Position numbers and translations under genes: made by a program
DNA from: an uncultured Planctomycetaceae bacterium
GTDB lineage: Bacteria > Planctomycetota > Planctomycetia > Pirellulales > JACPPG01
Assembly: GCA_945957305.1 (NCBI GenBank)
Contig: CAMFLN010000097.1
Coordinates: 1-8,362, forward strand
Reading direction: 5' to 3'
DNA length: 8,362 bases
Notes under the pieces: generated by a model
Databases searched by the model: none
Seen by the model: the letters and a program-made list of their open reading frames with translations, nothing else
What the model was told of the DNA's origin: nothing
Part shown: piece after piece, positions 1 through 5,354 of the stretch
Numbering within the stretch: position 1 is the first letter of the stretch
How the letters are laid out: each line of letters starts with the position of its first letter

Positions 1-998
1 TCAATCTCGCTACCACTGGCGCGTTGTTCTCGATTGCCGAGCGCCGCGAGAATCTGCCGCACGCGCTCTGCCGGGATCTCGATTCCTAAGATGCGCTTCA
101 ATTGTGCAAGTCGCAGCACGACCGGTTTACGCTCGGCCGGTGGCGTTCCCACGTCGAGCAGGCCAGCGGCCTGCGTGCCGCCGGCCAATTCGAGGATCAA
201 ATGACAAGCGCGGCGGCTGGCCCAATCCACACCCTCAGGATCAAGCCCCCGCTCGAAGCGGAACGACGAATCGCTGTGCAGGTTCAGCCGTCGCGCGGTG
301 TTGCGAATCGACATCGGGTCGAACGTGGCGGCTTCGAGCAATAAATCGCGGGTCGAATTCGTGACCTCCGTCCTGGCGCCCCCCATCACGCCGCCAATAC
401 CGACTGGCCGCTGGGCATCGGCAATCACGCAGATACCGGGGCCGAGCGGATAAGTGCGGTGATCGATGGCGACCAATTCTTCGCCCGCACGCCCTTCGCG
501 GACGACGATCTGGCGTCCTGCGAGCCCCGCCAGGTCGAAGGCATGCAGTGGCTGGCCGCACTCCATCAACACGTAATTCGTGATGTCGACAATGTTGTTG
601 ATCGAGGCAATACCCACCGTCGCCAGCCGGCGCGACAGCCAGGCGGGGCTCTCGGCCACCTTCACACCCTGAATCACACGCGCCGTGTAACGGGGGCAGA
701 GCTGTGGACATTCGACCTCGACGCTGGCCAGGGTTTCGACCTTCGGTCCCGCCTCGACTAGGTCGCTCGGCGGGCGCTTTAGCTCGCGCTGCCAGAGCAC
801 GGCGACCTCGCGCGCAATGCCCAAATGCCCCAGGCAATCCGGGCGGTTACTGGTCACCTCGAGATCGATCGCCAGGTCGCCGCCGACCTCGGTCGTTTCT
901 TCATGGTTGAGCCCCGCCAGCATCAGGCGGCGTTCGAGCTCGGCCACAGGCATGTCGAGTAGTACGTACTCTTTCAACCAATTCCAGGAAACGATCAT
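1..998 (-). CDS. pheT: Phenylalanine--tRNA ligase beta subunit, partial (3' end outside window)
   Basis: The beta chain of the alpha2-beta2 PheRS charges tRNA-Phe in the cytoplasm and edits mischarged Tyr-tRNA-Phe. The frame starts at ATG 998 (MIVSWNWLKEYV) and stays open for 332 codons to the window edge. Visible blocks are the N-terminal B1 segment (1-35), VTSNRPDCLG (48-57), a B3/B4 editing-type domain (about 98-260) with DITNYVLMECGQPLHAFD around 138-155 and SSFRFERGLDPE around 244-255, and the beginning of B5 (from about 292). The OB-fold tRNA-binding domain that normally separates B1 from the NRxDCLG motif is absent: residue 35 is followed within about 15 residues by that motif. The gene lies 46 bp downstream of pheS in the same orientation, so it is probably co-transcribed. 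No Shine-Dalgarno sequence is evident before the ATG. The identity is secure; the catalytic-like and anticodon-binding C-terminal domains cannot be seen. Confidence 0.96.
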   Translation of the reverse strand, partial: MIVSWNWLKEYVLLDMPVAELERRLMLAGLNHEETTEVGGDLAIDLEVTSNRPDCLGHLGIAREVAVLWQRELKRPPSDLVEAGPKVETLASVEVECPQLCPRYTARVIQGVKVAESPAWLSRRLATVGIASINNIVDITNYVLMECGQPLHAFDLAGLAGRQIVVREGRAGEELVAIDHRTYPLGPGICVIADAQRPVGIGGVMGGARTEVTNSTRDLLLEAATFDPMSIRNTARRLNLHSDSSFRFERGLDPEGVDWASRRACHLILELAGGTQAAGLLDVGTPPAERKPVVLRLAQLKRILGIEIPAERVRQILAALGNREQRASGSEI

Positions 999-1044
999 GG
1001 CAAGCGCCGTCAACGAAAGTAGGAGTGATGCGGACCTCGGGGCA

Positions 1045-2094
1045 CTAGAACTGCTCGAGGAAACGCACGTCGTTTTTGTAGAACTCGCGAATGTCTGTCA
1101 CGTTGTGCCGCCGAGCACAGACCCGCTCGACGCCCAGGCCGAAGGCGAAACCGCTGACCTCTTCCGGATCGTAGCCCACGGCCTGCAGCACGTGGGGGTC
1201 GACCATGCCGGCGCCCCCCATTTCGATCCAACTGTCGTTCCAGCTCATGTCGACTTCGACGCTGGGCTCGGTAAAGGGGAAGAACGAAGGGCGGAAGCGG
1301 ATATGCACGTCGCCACCGAAGTAGCTGCGCGCAAACAGCCGTAGCACGCTTTTCAGATCGGCCATCGTCACGTGCCGGTCGATCAGCAGTCCTTCGATTT
1401 GATGGAACATGGGGTAATGCGTCGCATCGGCCGTATCGGGCCGATAGACCCGCCCCAGGGAAATGATCCGCACCGGCGGCGGCGTCTTTTCCATTACCCG
1501 AATCTGCACCGTGCTGGTCTGGCTGCGCAGCAACAAAGGCGCCGCACCAGTCCCAGGCTGCTTGGCGGTGACTCCGGCCGTGGAGAGGTAGAAATTCTCA
1601 AGCGGATCGCGCGCCGGATGGGCCGGCGGAATATTCAGCGCCTGAAAATTGTGCCACTCGTCTTCGATCTCGGGCCCGCCCGCGGCCGAGAAGCCGAGGC
1701 GCCCCATGATCTCTTTCAGATGCTCGATGGTCTGCGTGATGGGGTGCAAATGCCCCAGCCGCAGCGGTCGCCCAGGAAGCGTGGTATCGAAGAGCGGGCC
1801 TGTCGCTTGCGCACCGCCGCCAGTCTGCTTCGACTGCTCCAGCCGATCCTGTGCCGCCTGAAAGGCGATGTCGATCGCTTCCTTCACTTCGTTGAAACGC
1901 TTGCCGGCGGCCGGCTTGTCCGCTTTGTCGACGGTGCCGAGCCCTTTTTGCGCCTCTTTCAAACGCCCGCTCTTCGCGCCCAGGAATTCGATGCGCGCGG
2001 CTTCCACCGTGGGCGCATCGCCGGCCGCGGCGAAGGCGTCTTCGGCAGCGGTGAGCAGCTTTTCGAGAGTTGCCAGGAAATCAGGCAGTGCCAA
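1045..2094 (-). CDS. pheS: Phenylalanine--tRNA ligase alpha subunit
   Basis: This is the catalytic class II subunit of PheRS, which activates phenylalanine with ATP and transfers it to tRNA-Phe together with PheT. Its 349 residues match the usual bacterial length. An N-terminal helical, coiled-coil-type tRNA-binding arm (about 1-95) precedes the catalytic core: motif 1 region [19 protein letters not shown] (117-135), motif 2 around [13 protein letters not shown] (208-220) with [11 protein letters not shown] (225-235), [15 protein letters not shown] (268-282), and motif 3 around [11 protein letters not shown] (315-325). The start is TTG at 2094, chosen because GAGGTG lies 5 nt upstream and the residues that follow match PheS N-termini. 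The segment usually written RTHTS reads RSQTS (190-194). The gene is preceded by a terminator-like leader after rplT and followed by pheT. Confidence 0.97.
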   Translation of the reverse strand: MALPDFLATLEKLLTAAEDAFAAAGDAPTVEAARIEFLGAKSGRLKEAQKGLGTVDKADKPAAGKRFNEVKEAIDIAFQAAQDRLEQSKQTGGGAQATGPLFDTTLPGRPLRLGHLHPITQTIEHLKEIMGRLGFSAAGGPEIEDEWHNFQALNIPPAHPARDPLENFYLSTAGVTAKQPGTGAAPLLLRSQTSTVQIRVMEKTPPPVRIISLGRVYRPDTADATHYPMFHQIEGLLIDRHVTMADLKSVLRLFARSYFGGDVHIRFRPSFFPFTEPSVEVDMSWNDSWIEMGGAGMVDPHVLQAVGYDPEEVSGFAFGLGVERVCARRHNVTDIREFYKNDVRFLEQF

Positions 2095-2100
2095 GTTTCC

Positions 2101-2109
2101 ACCTCGCCC
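2101..2109 (-). promoter_or_regulatory. Ribosome binding site of pheS
   Basis: The minus strand reads GAGGTGG followed closely by GAAAC and then TTG at 2094. This is the feature that decides the non-ATG start of pheS. It is one of the better Shine-Dalgarno sites in the window, whereas pheT has none that I can see. Confidence 0.6.
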
Positions 2110-2111
2110 AA

Positions 2112-2150
2112 TAAAAAAGAGAGGCGATCCTCGTACAGAACCGCCTCTCT
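2112..2150 (-). terminator. Rho-independent terminator / attenuator ahead of pheST
   Basis: On the minus strand a 9-bp perfect stem, AGAGAGGCG (2150-2142) with CGCCTCTCT (2126-2118), encloses a 15-nt loop and runs directly into a T tract (2118-2113). It lies between rplT and pheS, about 18 nt before the pheS start codon, so it must be read through for pheST to be expressed from the rpmI promoter. Its position is that of the E. coli pheST attenuator. However, I see no Phe-rich leader peptide and no T-box sequence, so the control signal, if any, is unknown. Confidence 0.75.
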
Positions 2151-2164
2151 GTTGAATTCACGAT

Positions 2165-2182
2165 GCGCCGTCTGGCCGGCGC
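2165..2182 (-). other. Hairpin in rplT-pheS leader
   Basis: A 6-bp GC-only stem, GCGCCG/CGGCGC (2165-2170 with 2177-2182), has a 6-nt loop. It lies upstream of the pheST terminator hairpin in the same intergenic transcript and may be part of the leader fold. Function is not demonstrated. Confidence 0.4.
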
Positions 2183-2213
2183 CCGCACGCCGAAATCTGC
2201 TGGGCCGCCCAGT

Positions 2214-2248
2214 CCCGCAGGCCAATAAACGGCCCCGCAGGCCAATAA
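2214..2248. repeat. Two direct copies of a 15-bp unit, 20-bp period
   Basis: The unit CCCGCAGGCCAATAA occurs at 2214-2228 and again, unchanged, at 2234-2248. Both copies lie just after the rplT stop codon. Because the second copy also forms a hairpin with the sequence next to the stop codon, the duplication supplies two alternative 3' arms for the same 5' arm in the transcript. Confidence 0.8.
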
Positions 2249-2264
2249 GCTGGCCGTCTGCGGG
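2234..2264 (-). other. Hairpin abutting rplT stop codon
   Basis: The minus-strand transcript begins this hairpin at the base after the rplT TAA: CCCGCA pairs with TGCGGG and the inner GGCCA pairs with TGGCC, with a 3-nt bulge (GAC) and a small A/T-rich loop. There is no T tract, so it is a weak terminator candidate. It could instead be a processing or mRNA-stability element, or part of the pheST leader. Confidence 0.5.
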
Positions 2265-2615
2265 TTACAGGGCTGCTTTGACCAGCGCGACGACGGCGTC
2301 GAAGCCAGCGGGATCCGAAATCGCCATCTCCGACAGCGACTTGCGGTCGAGCTCGATCTTGGCTTTCACCAGACCGGCGATGAATTCGCTGTAACGCAGC
2401 CCGCGCTCGCGGACGGCGGCGTTGATGCGGATAATCCACAAGCGGCGGAAATCACGCTTGCGTGCGCGGCGATCGCGAAAGGCGTAAACGCCGGCGCGAA
2501 CCAACGATTCCTTGGCCGTACGCAGCAGCTTGCCGCGGCCGCCGCGGAAACCTTTGACCTTCTTGAATAAGCGCTTCTTGGCCTGGGTCCGTGCGGCCCC
2601 TTTGGTCGTCCTCAT
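2265..2615 (-). CDS. rplT: Large ribosomal subunit protein L20 (bL20)
   Basis: L20 is a primary 23S rRNA-binding assembly protein of the 50S subunit. The 116-residue product, of the usual length, has the extended very basic N-terminal tail that threads into rRNA ([20 protein letters not shown], about 10-29), [21 protein letters not shown] (about 47-67) and the globular C-terminal part ending LVKAAL. ATG 2615 is supported by AGGAG 9 nt upstream. It lies 181 bp downstream of rpmI, a wider gap than the usual few tens of bases, and upstream of pheST. In E. coli and B. subtilis L20 represses its own operon through mRNA structures; whether the structured gap here does the same is unknown. The identity is not in doubt. 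Confidence 0.98.
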   Translation of the reverse strand: MRTTKGAARTQAKKRLFKKVKGFRGGRGKLLRTAKESLVRAGVYAFRDRRARKRDFRRLWIIRINAAVRERGLRYSEFIAGLVKAKIELDRKSLSEMAISDPAGFDAVVALVKAAL

Positions 2616-2624
2616 GTCTGTCGA

Positions 2625-2629
2625 CTCCT
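2625..2629 (-). promoter_or_regulatory. Ribosome binding site of rplT
   Basis: AGGAG on the minus strand, 9 nt before the rplT ATG, fixes the start. Confidence 0.55.
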
Positions 2630-2649
2630 GTGCTCACGCATGCAAGACC

Positions 2650-2669
2650 TTCTCCCTTGGTAGAGAGAA
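2650..2669 (-). other. Hairpin in the rpmI-rplT intergenic transcript
   Basis: On the minus strand TTCTCTC pairs with GGGAGAA (seven pairs, one of them G-U) around a 6-nt loop, about 35 nt upstream of the rplT start codon. There is no T tract, so it is not a terminator. It sits where an L20 translational operator might be, but no L20-site consensus was tested. Confidence 0.3.
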
Positions 2670-2795
2670 CGTTGTGTAATGCCCGGCGTGAAATTCAAAT
2701 TGTGGCCGCCTCACTTCGAGACGGGATTCCGACGATCACGGCGTGACCTGCAGGCAGGAAACACCGCGAATGCAAACCTTTAGCTGGTCAACTCT

Positions 2796-2999
2796 TTAGT
2801 AGCTATAGCCGCGCAGTGCGTTCTTGATCCGCTTGGCGTCGGCGGGGCAGAGGGCCCGGGTGCCGCGCAGCTTGCGGACACGCTTTTGCGTGATGTGCGT
2901 GGCCAAGTGGCTCGTTCCCGTGCCCCGGTGCATGACCTTGCCATTGGCGGTCACGCGAAATCGCTTCTTCGAGGCCTTGTGCGTCTTTTGCTTTGGCAT
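2796..2999 (-). CDS. rpmI: Large ribosomal subunit protein L35 (bL35)
   Basis: L35 is a small basic 50S protein. The 67-residue product starts MPKQKTHKASKKRFRVTANG, the canonical L35 N-terminus, and continues with HRGTGTSH and KRVRKLRGT. It ends RIKNALRGYSY, where the family usually has a less aromatic tail. ATG 2999 is preferred over an in-frame TTG three codons upstream because MPKxKTHK is the conserved family start. A strong-looking promoter lies about 50 bp upstream, so rpmI is probably the first gene of the rpmI-rplT-pheS-pheT unit. infC, the usual first gene of this operon, is not present. Confidence 0.96.
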   Translation of the reverse strand: MPKQKTHKASKKRFRVTANGKVMHRGTGTSHLATHITQKRVRKLRGTRALCPADAKRIKNALRGYSY

Positions 3000-3010
3000 G
3001 GCTATCAACC

Positions 3011-3024
3011 CCGCCCAGGGGCGG
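3011..3024 (-). other. Hairpin overlapping the rpmI ribosome-binding region
   Basis: CCGCC/GGCGG forms a 5-bp GC stem with a CCTG loop on the minus strand, about 11 nt before the rpmI ATG. The 3' arm and the following G's are the only purine-rich stretch that could serve as a Shine-Dalgarno site, so the fold could limit initiation. This is inference from position only. Confidence 0.3.
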
Positions 3025-3049
3025 ACTGGTACCTGTGGAGGAAACCGGG

Positions 3050-3077
3050 ATTATAGGGCAAGCCCCGCCCCGGGCAA
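3050..3077 (-). promoter_or_regulatory. Sigma70-type promoter of rpmI-rplT-pheST
   Basis: The minus strand carries a perfect -10 hexamer TATAAT (3055-3050) and, 16 bp upstream, TTGCCC (3077-3072), a 4/6 match to the -35 consensus. Initiation would fall near 3043, leaving a 5' leader of about 44 nt before the rpmI ATG. A consensus -10 in such GC-rich sequence, directly ahead of a ribosomal protein gene, is unlikely to be chance. Confidence 0.65.
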
Positions 3078-3093
3078 AGAGGGCAAAATAGCG

Positions 3094-3142
3094 GGCAGCT
3101 GGCAGCGGGCAGTAATCGGTAGCCAGTAGCCGGTAGTCAGCG
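3094..3142 (+). repeat. Degenerate heptanucleotide repeat block, seven units
   Basis: Seven consecutive 7-bp units can be laid out: GGCAGCT, GGCAGCG, GGCAGTA, ATCGGTA, GCCAGTA, GCCGGTA, GTCAGCG. They share the pattern of a G-rich pair, a pyrimidine and [AG]G[CT]. The block lies upstream of the rpmI promoter and is the left arm of an inverted pair with the block at 3175-3202. Degenerate heptamer arrays (STRRs) are known from cyanobacteria; this resembles them in form. Confidence 0.7.
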
Positions 3143-3174
3143 TGGCGGAATTACCACGGTCTGCCGCCCACTTC

Positions 3175-3202
3175 AGACTACCGACTACTAACTACTAACT
3201 AC
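3175..3202 (-). repeat. Heptanucleotide repeat block, four units, inverted relative to 3094-3142
   Basis: Read on the minus strand the units are GTAGTTA, GTAGTTA, GTAGTCG, GTAGTCT. They belong to the same GTAG-type heptamer family as the left block but in opposite orientation, so the two blocks can pair imperfectly; for example 13 of 16 positions match between the CCAGTAGCCGGTAGTC stretch and the reverse complement of this block. The stop codon of the neighbouring membrane protein gene lies inside it. Confidence 0.7.
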
Positions 3203-3557
3203 TCCGCCCACTTTTGGGCGGAAATACATTGGCCTCGGGGAAGGCGTGTTTCACCCGGGCAAAATCCCCTTCGGTGAATTCCGGGGGCGGGAGGTAAATC
3301 TGGCCGACGGCCTCGTCCCCTAACCAGCGGCGGAACCACGAGACGGGGCGAGTGCCCGCTTCCCCCCACAGCTCCAGACCTGAATACACCGAGCCGCCGT
3401 GAGCGACAATATAGGCCGATAGCTTCTGCCGCTCGTGAACCAGCCCCAGCTGCCAGCCGCACCAGGCCGCGCCGATCGCGACGAGCGTAAAGACCAGGAA
3501 TAGCGTTCCCAGCCCAAACTGCCAGCGGCGGCGGTTCGTTCTTGATGGGGAGTCCAT
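3195..3557 (-). CDS. Small single-pass membrane protein, planctomycete type, function unknown
   Basis: I do not recognise a function. From ATG 3557 the product has 120 residues: a short basic N-terminus (RTNRRRWQFG), one membrane segment (about 14-36, LGTLFLVFTLVAIGAAW) and an external or periplasmic tail. This 'RRRWQF-LxTLF-LV' start is a pattern I associate with many planctomycete proteins. The tail (GGSVYS, WFRRWLGDEAVGQIYLPPP, FTEGDFARVKHAFPEANVF) resembles, from memory, the region in such proteins that leads into leucine-rich-like repeats, here stopping after roughly one repeat. The start is uncertain: ATG 3566 or an upstream codon (frame open to 3647) is possible, but GGAG lies 3 nt before ATG 3557 and hydropathy fits. 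The stop codon falls inside the heptamer repeat block, so the C-terminus (SGRSS) looks repeat-derived. Confidence 0.65.
   Translation of the reverse strand: MDSPSRTNRRRWQFGLGTLFLVFTLVAIGAAWCGWQLGLVHERQKLSAYIVAHGGSVYSGLELWGEAGTRPVSWFRRWLGDEAVGQIYLPPPEFTEGDFARVKHAFPEANVFPPKSGRSS
3203..3222 (-). other. Perfect 8-bp hairpin at the 3' end of the membrane protein gene
   Basis: TCCGCCCA and TGGGCGGA pair perfectly around a 4-nt loop. The hairpin overlaps the last codons of the 3195-3557 gene and abuts the heptamer repeats. It lacks a T tract, so it may be a factor-independent pause or an mRNA 3'-end structure rather than a classical terminator. Confidence 0.45.
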
Positions 3558-3636
3558 ACACTCCATTCTAGGCCCACAGTCCCGGCCGGGGGTGACCGCG
3601 CGGGAAATCTGCCGGCGGCGATCGCCGACGCTCGCG

Positions 3637-3665
3637 TTGAGCAGCACGCCCCCCTAGGATGGAAT
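3637..3665 (+). promoter_or_regulatory. Candidate promoter of the methyltransferase gene
   Basis: TTGAGC (3637-3642) and TGGAAT (3660-3665) are separated by 17 bp, each a 4/6 match to the sigma70 consensus. Initiation near 3672 would leave about 57 nt before the GTG at 3729. This is the best candidate I found in the divergent intergenic region, but it is weak. Confidence 0.25.
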
Positions 3666-3728
3666 CGGGCCTAGCTGCTTGCCTTGCTGGCCGCCCCCCG
3701 CGCATCCCGCAATCCAAAGGAAGCCTGT

Positions 3729-4499
3729 GTGCCTCGCCTGCTGCAATATCTGCTGACCCTAACGGGACCGTTCGTCGTGGCGGCGCTGTTGTTCACCGGA
3801 TGGCTCGCGCCTCCGGTCGTGGCTCAAGAAACAGCCGCACCGACCGTGGCCGATCCGCTCCCCGCGCCGCTGCAGTTCTACATGGGGCGCGAGATTGCCC
3901 CGTACATGACGTTTCATGGCGCCGACTGGCTGATGCGCAAGGAGCGGCAGGCCGAAGAGGATTGCAGCAAGCTGATCAAGGCACTGAAGATCAAGCCCGG
4001 CCAGACGGTCTGCGACATGGGCTGCGGGAACGGCTTTTACACGCTGCGCATGGCTCGCATGGTGGGCGAAAACGGTCGCGTGCTGGCCGTCGACATTCAG
4101 CCGGAGATGCTCAGCCTGCTCGACAAGCAGCTCAAAGGAAAAAAAATCAAGAACGTCGAGCCGATTCTGAGCACGCCCATCGATCCGGCCCTGCCTGAGG
4201 GGAAAGTCGATCTGATCCTGATCGTCGACGTGTACCACGAGTTCTCTTACCCCGAGCAGATGCTTCGTGCGATGCGCAAGAGCCTGTCCCCCGGCGGACG
4301 GATCGCCCTGGCCGAGTTCCGCCTGGAAGACCCCACGGTGCCGATCAAGTTGCTGCACAAAATGTCGAAGCAGCAGATCTTGAAAGAGTACGAGCCGAAC
4401 GGCCTCAAACTGGTTGAACAGTACGACGAGCTGCCGTGGCAGCATCTGATGTTCTTTGGGCGCGATGACGATGTGGCTGAAACGCCGGCGGCTAAATAG
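3729..4499 (+). CDS. Predicted exported class I SAM-dependent methyltransferase
   Basis: The product has a Rossmann-type methyltransferase fold with unknown substrate. From GTG 3729 it has 256 residues: a signal-peptide-like start (basic PRLLQ, hydrophobic 8-26, probable cleavage after VVA at 32), then YMGREIAPYMTFHGADWL (51-68), an RKERQAEE segment, SAM-binding motif I VCDMGCGNG (94-102), the acidic motif II in VLAVDIQPEM (about 115-124), the motif around LILIVDVYHEF and the post-motif LSPGGRIALAEF. GTG 3729 is chosen because AAAGGAAG lies just upstream and the signal peptide begins there; an upstream TTG at 3684 would bury it. The gene diverges from the membrane protein gene and converges on the sirtuin gene 12 bp away. 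An enzyme that needs cytosolic SAM carrying an export signal is odd; the segment might instead be a membrane anchor. Confidence 0.85.
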   Translation: MPRLLQYLLTLTGPFVVAALLFTGWLAPPVVAQETAAPTVADPLPAPLQFYMGREIAPYMTFHGADWLMRKERQAEEDCSKLIKALKIKPGQTVCDMGCGNGFYTLRMARMVGENGRVLAVDIQPEMLSLLDKQLKGKKIKNVEPILSTPIDPALPEGKVDLILIVDVYHEFSYPEQMLRAMRKSLSPGGRIALAEFRLEDPTVPIKLLHKMSKQQILKEYEPNGLKLVEQYDELPWQHLMFFGRDDDVAETPAAK

Positions 4500-4511
4500 C
4501 TGCGACAAGTT

Positions 4512-5264
4512 CTAGCCGGCCGCACGGGCTTGTTCGACTTTGGCCAGTACCGCGCCGATCGATTCGTTCAGCACCAGATCGGCCATGCTGTCGAGCGGAG
4601 TCGGATCGCGGTTTATGATCACCAAGCGCGCACCGTATTGCTTCGCGACGCGCGGAATGCTGGCTGCCGGTTCGACAACCAGCGAGGAGCCGATGGCGAA
4701 GAGCAACTTCGCATCTCTGGCCCATTGAAAGGCCGTTTGCATGACATCCGGCGGGAGCGCCTGGCCGAATGATACCGTGGCATGTTTTAAACGATCGCCG
4801 CCGCATGCAGGGCAAACCGGCACGCGCTCGGTGCGGCGAAACTCGTCAACCAGCGGATCGGCGTCAAACCGCTCGTGGCAATCCTGGCATTTGATGGCCA
4901 GCGCCGTGCCGTGCAGTTCGAGCACCTGCCGGCTGCCGGCCCGCTGATGCAGTTCGTCGATGTTTTGCGTAATCACACCGAGCAGTTTTCCTTGCTCTTC
5001 CCACCGGGCGAGCGCTTGATGACCTGCGTTCGGCTGGGCGTTGCCAAACTCCAATTGGCCGGCCGCTTTTTGCTGCCAGTATTCGTGACGTGCTTCGGCA
5101 CTGTTCATGAACTCGTCATACATGATCATCCGAAAGCGTGTCCAAATTCCGCCGGGCGAGCGGAAATCAGGGATGCCGCTTTCGGTGCTAATCCCTGCGC
5201 CTGTGAACGCGACGGCGGGCTGCAATTCGGCCAGCCAGCCCGCAATGGTTTCGTAAGAAGTCAT
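4512..5264 (-). CDS. NAD-dependent protein deacylase, SIR2 family (sirtuin)
   Basis: Sirtuins remove acyl groups from protein lysines, consuming NAD+ and releasing nicotinamide and O-acyl-ADP-ribose. The 250-residue product from ATG 5264 contains the full set of family motifs: GAGIS (22-26), GIPDFRSP (30-37), TQNIDELHQRAG (99-110), catalytic His118 in LELHG, a zinc site of two Cys-x2-Cys pairs (Cys126/129 and Cys151/154), TVSFGQALP (163-171), GSSLVVEPA and a late INRDPTPLD. The acidic residue of the common FGE motif is Gln here. An in-frame GTG at 5315 would add 17 residues without SD support, so I chose the ATG. The gene lies 90 bp downstream of the CPBP gene and no partner acetyltransferase is adjacent. 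Substrates (acetyl, succinyl or other) cannot be told from the sequence. The cobB symbol is commonly used for such proteins, but I leave it open. Confidence 0.93.
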   Translation of the reverse strand: MTSYETIAGWLAELQPAVAFTGAGISTESGIPDFRSPGGIWTRFRMIMYDEFMNSAEARHEYWQQKAAGQLEFGNAQPNAGHQALARWEEQGKLLGVITQNIDELHQRAGSRQVLELHGTALAIKCQDCHERFDADPLVDEFRRTERVPVCPACGGDRLKHATVSFGQALPPDVMQTAFQWARDAKLLFAIGSSLVVEPAASIPRVAKQYGARLVIINRDPTPLDSMADLVLNESIGAVLAKVEQARAAG

Positions 5265-5354
5265 GCCGTCATGATCCAGCGGAGTGGGCACGATTGCAAC
5301 GAGGGTAGCCGGCACTTGTTCGTCGGCCGCAAGAGGACGGCAGCAAAGCCGAAG

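Noticed and set aside
241..837. 198-codon minus-strand frame inside pheT
   Set aside because: It is out of frame with pheT, whose continuous 332-codon frame contains the recognised motifs.
2118..2150. Similarity of the terminator loop (GTACGAG) to the 23S sarcin-ricin loop
   Set aside because: Only a heptamer is shared and the flanking GAGA tetraloop context is incomplete; probably coincidence.
2081..2161. 26-codon GTG-started frame through the pheST terminator as a Phe leader peptide
   Set aside because: It contains only two Phe codons, not a run, has no SD, and runs into pheS in another frame; it does not look like an attenuation peptide.
2095..2264. T-box riboswitch ahead of pheS
   Set aside because: The gap is short and I cannot find the conserved T-box antiterminator sequence (AGGGTGGnACCGCG type).
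1372..2394. 340-codon plus-strand frame over pheS and into rplT
   Set aside because: It is antisense to two certain genes and to the terminator between them; the composition is Arg-rich shadow sequence with no domain.
3094..3202. CRISPR-like array
   Set aside because: Units are 7 bp, degenerate and without spacers; the period and form do not fit CRISPR.
3759..4508. 249-codon minus-strand frame over the methyltransferase gene
   Set aside because: It is antisense to a gene with clear SAM-binding motifs and a good start; no motif is seen in the antisense product.
5265..5315. Upstream GTG start for the sirtuin
   Set aside because: The extra 17 residues have no SD and no family counterpart; the ATG at 5264 gives a typical short lead-in to GAGIS.
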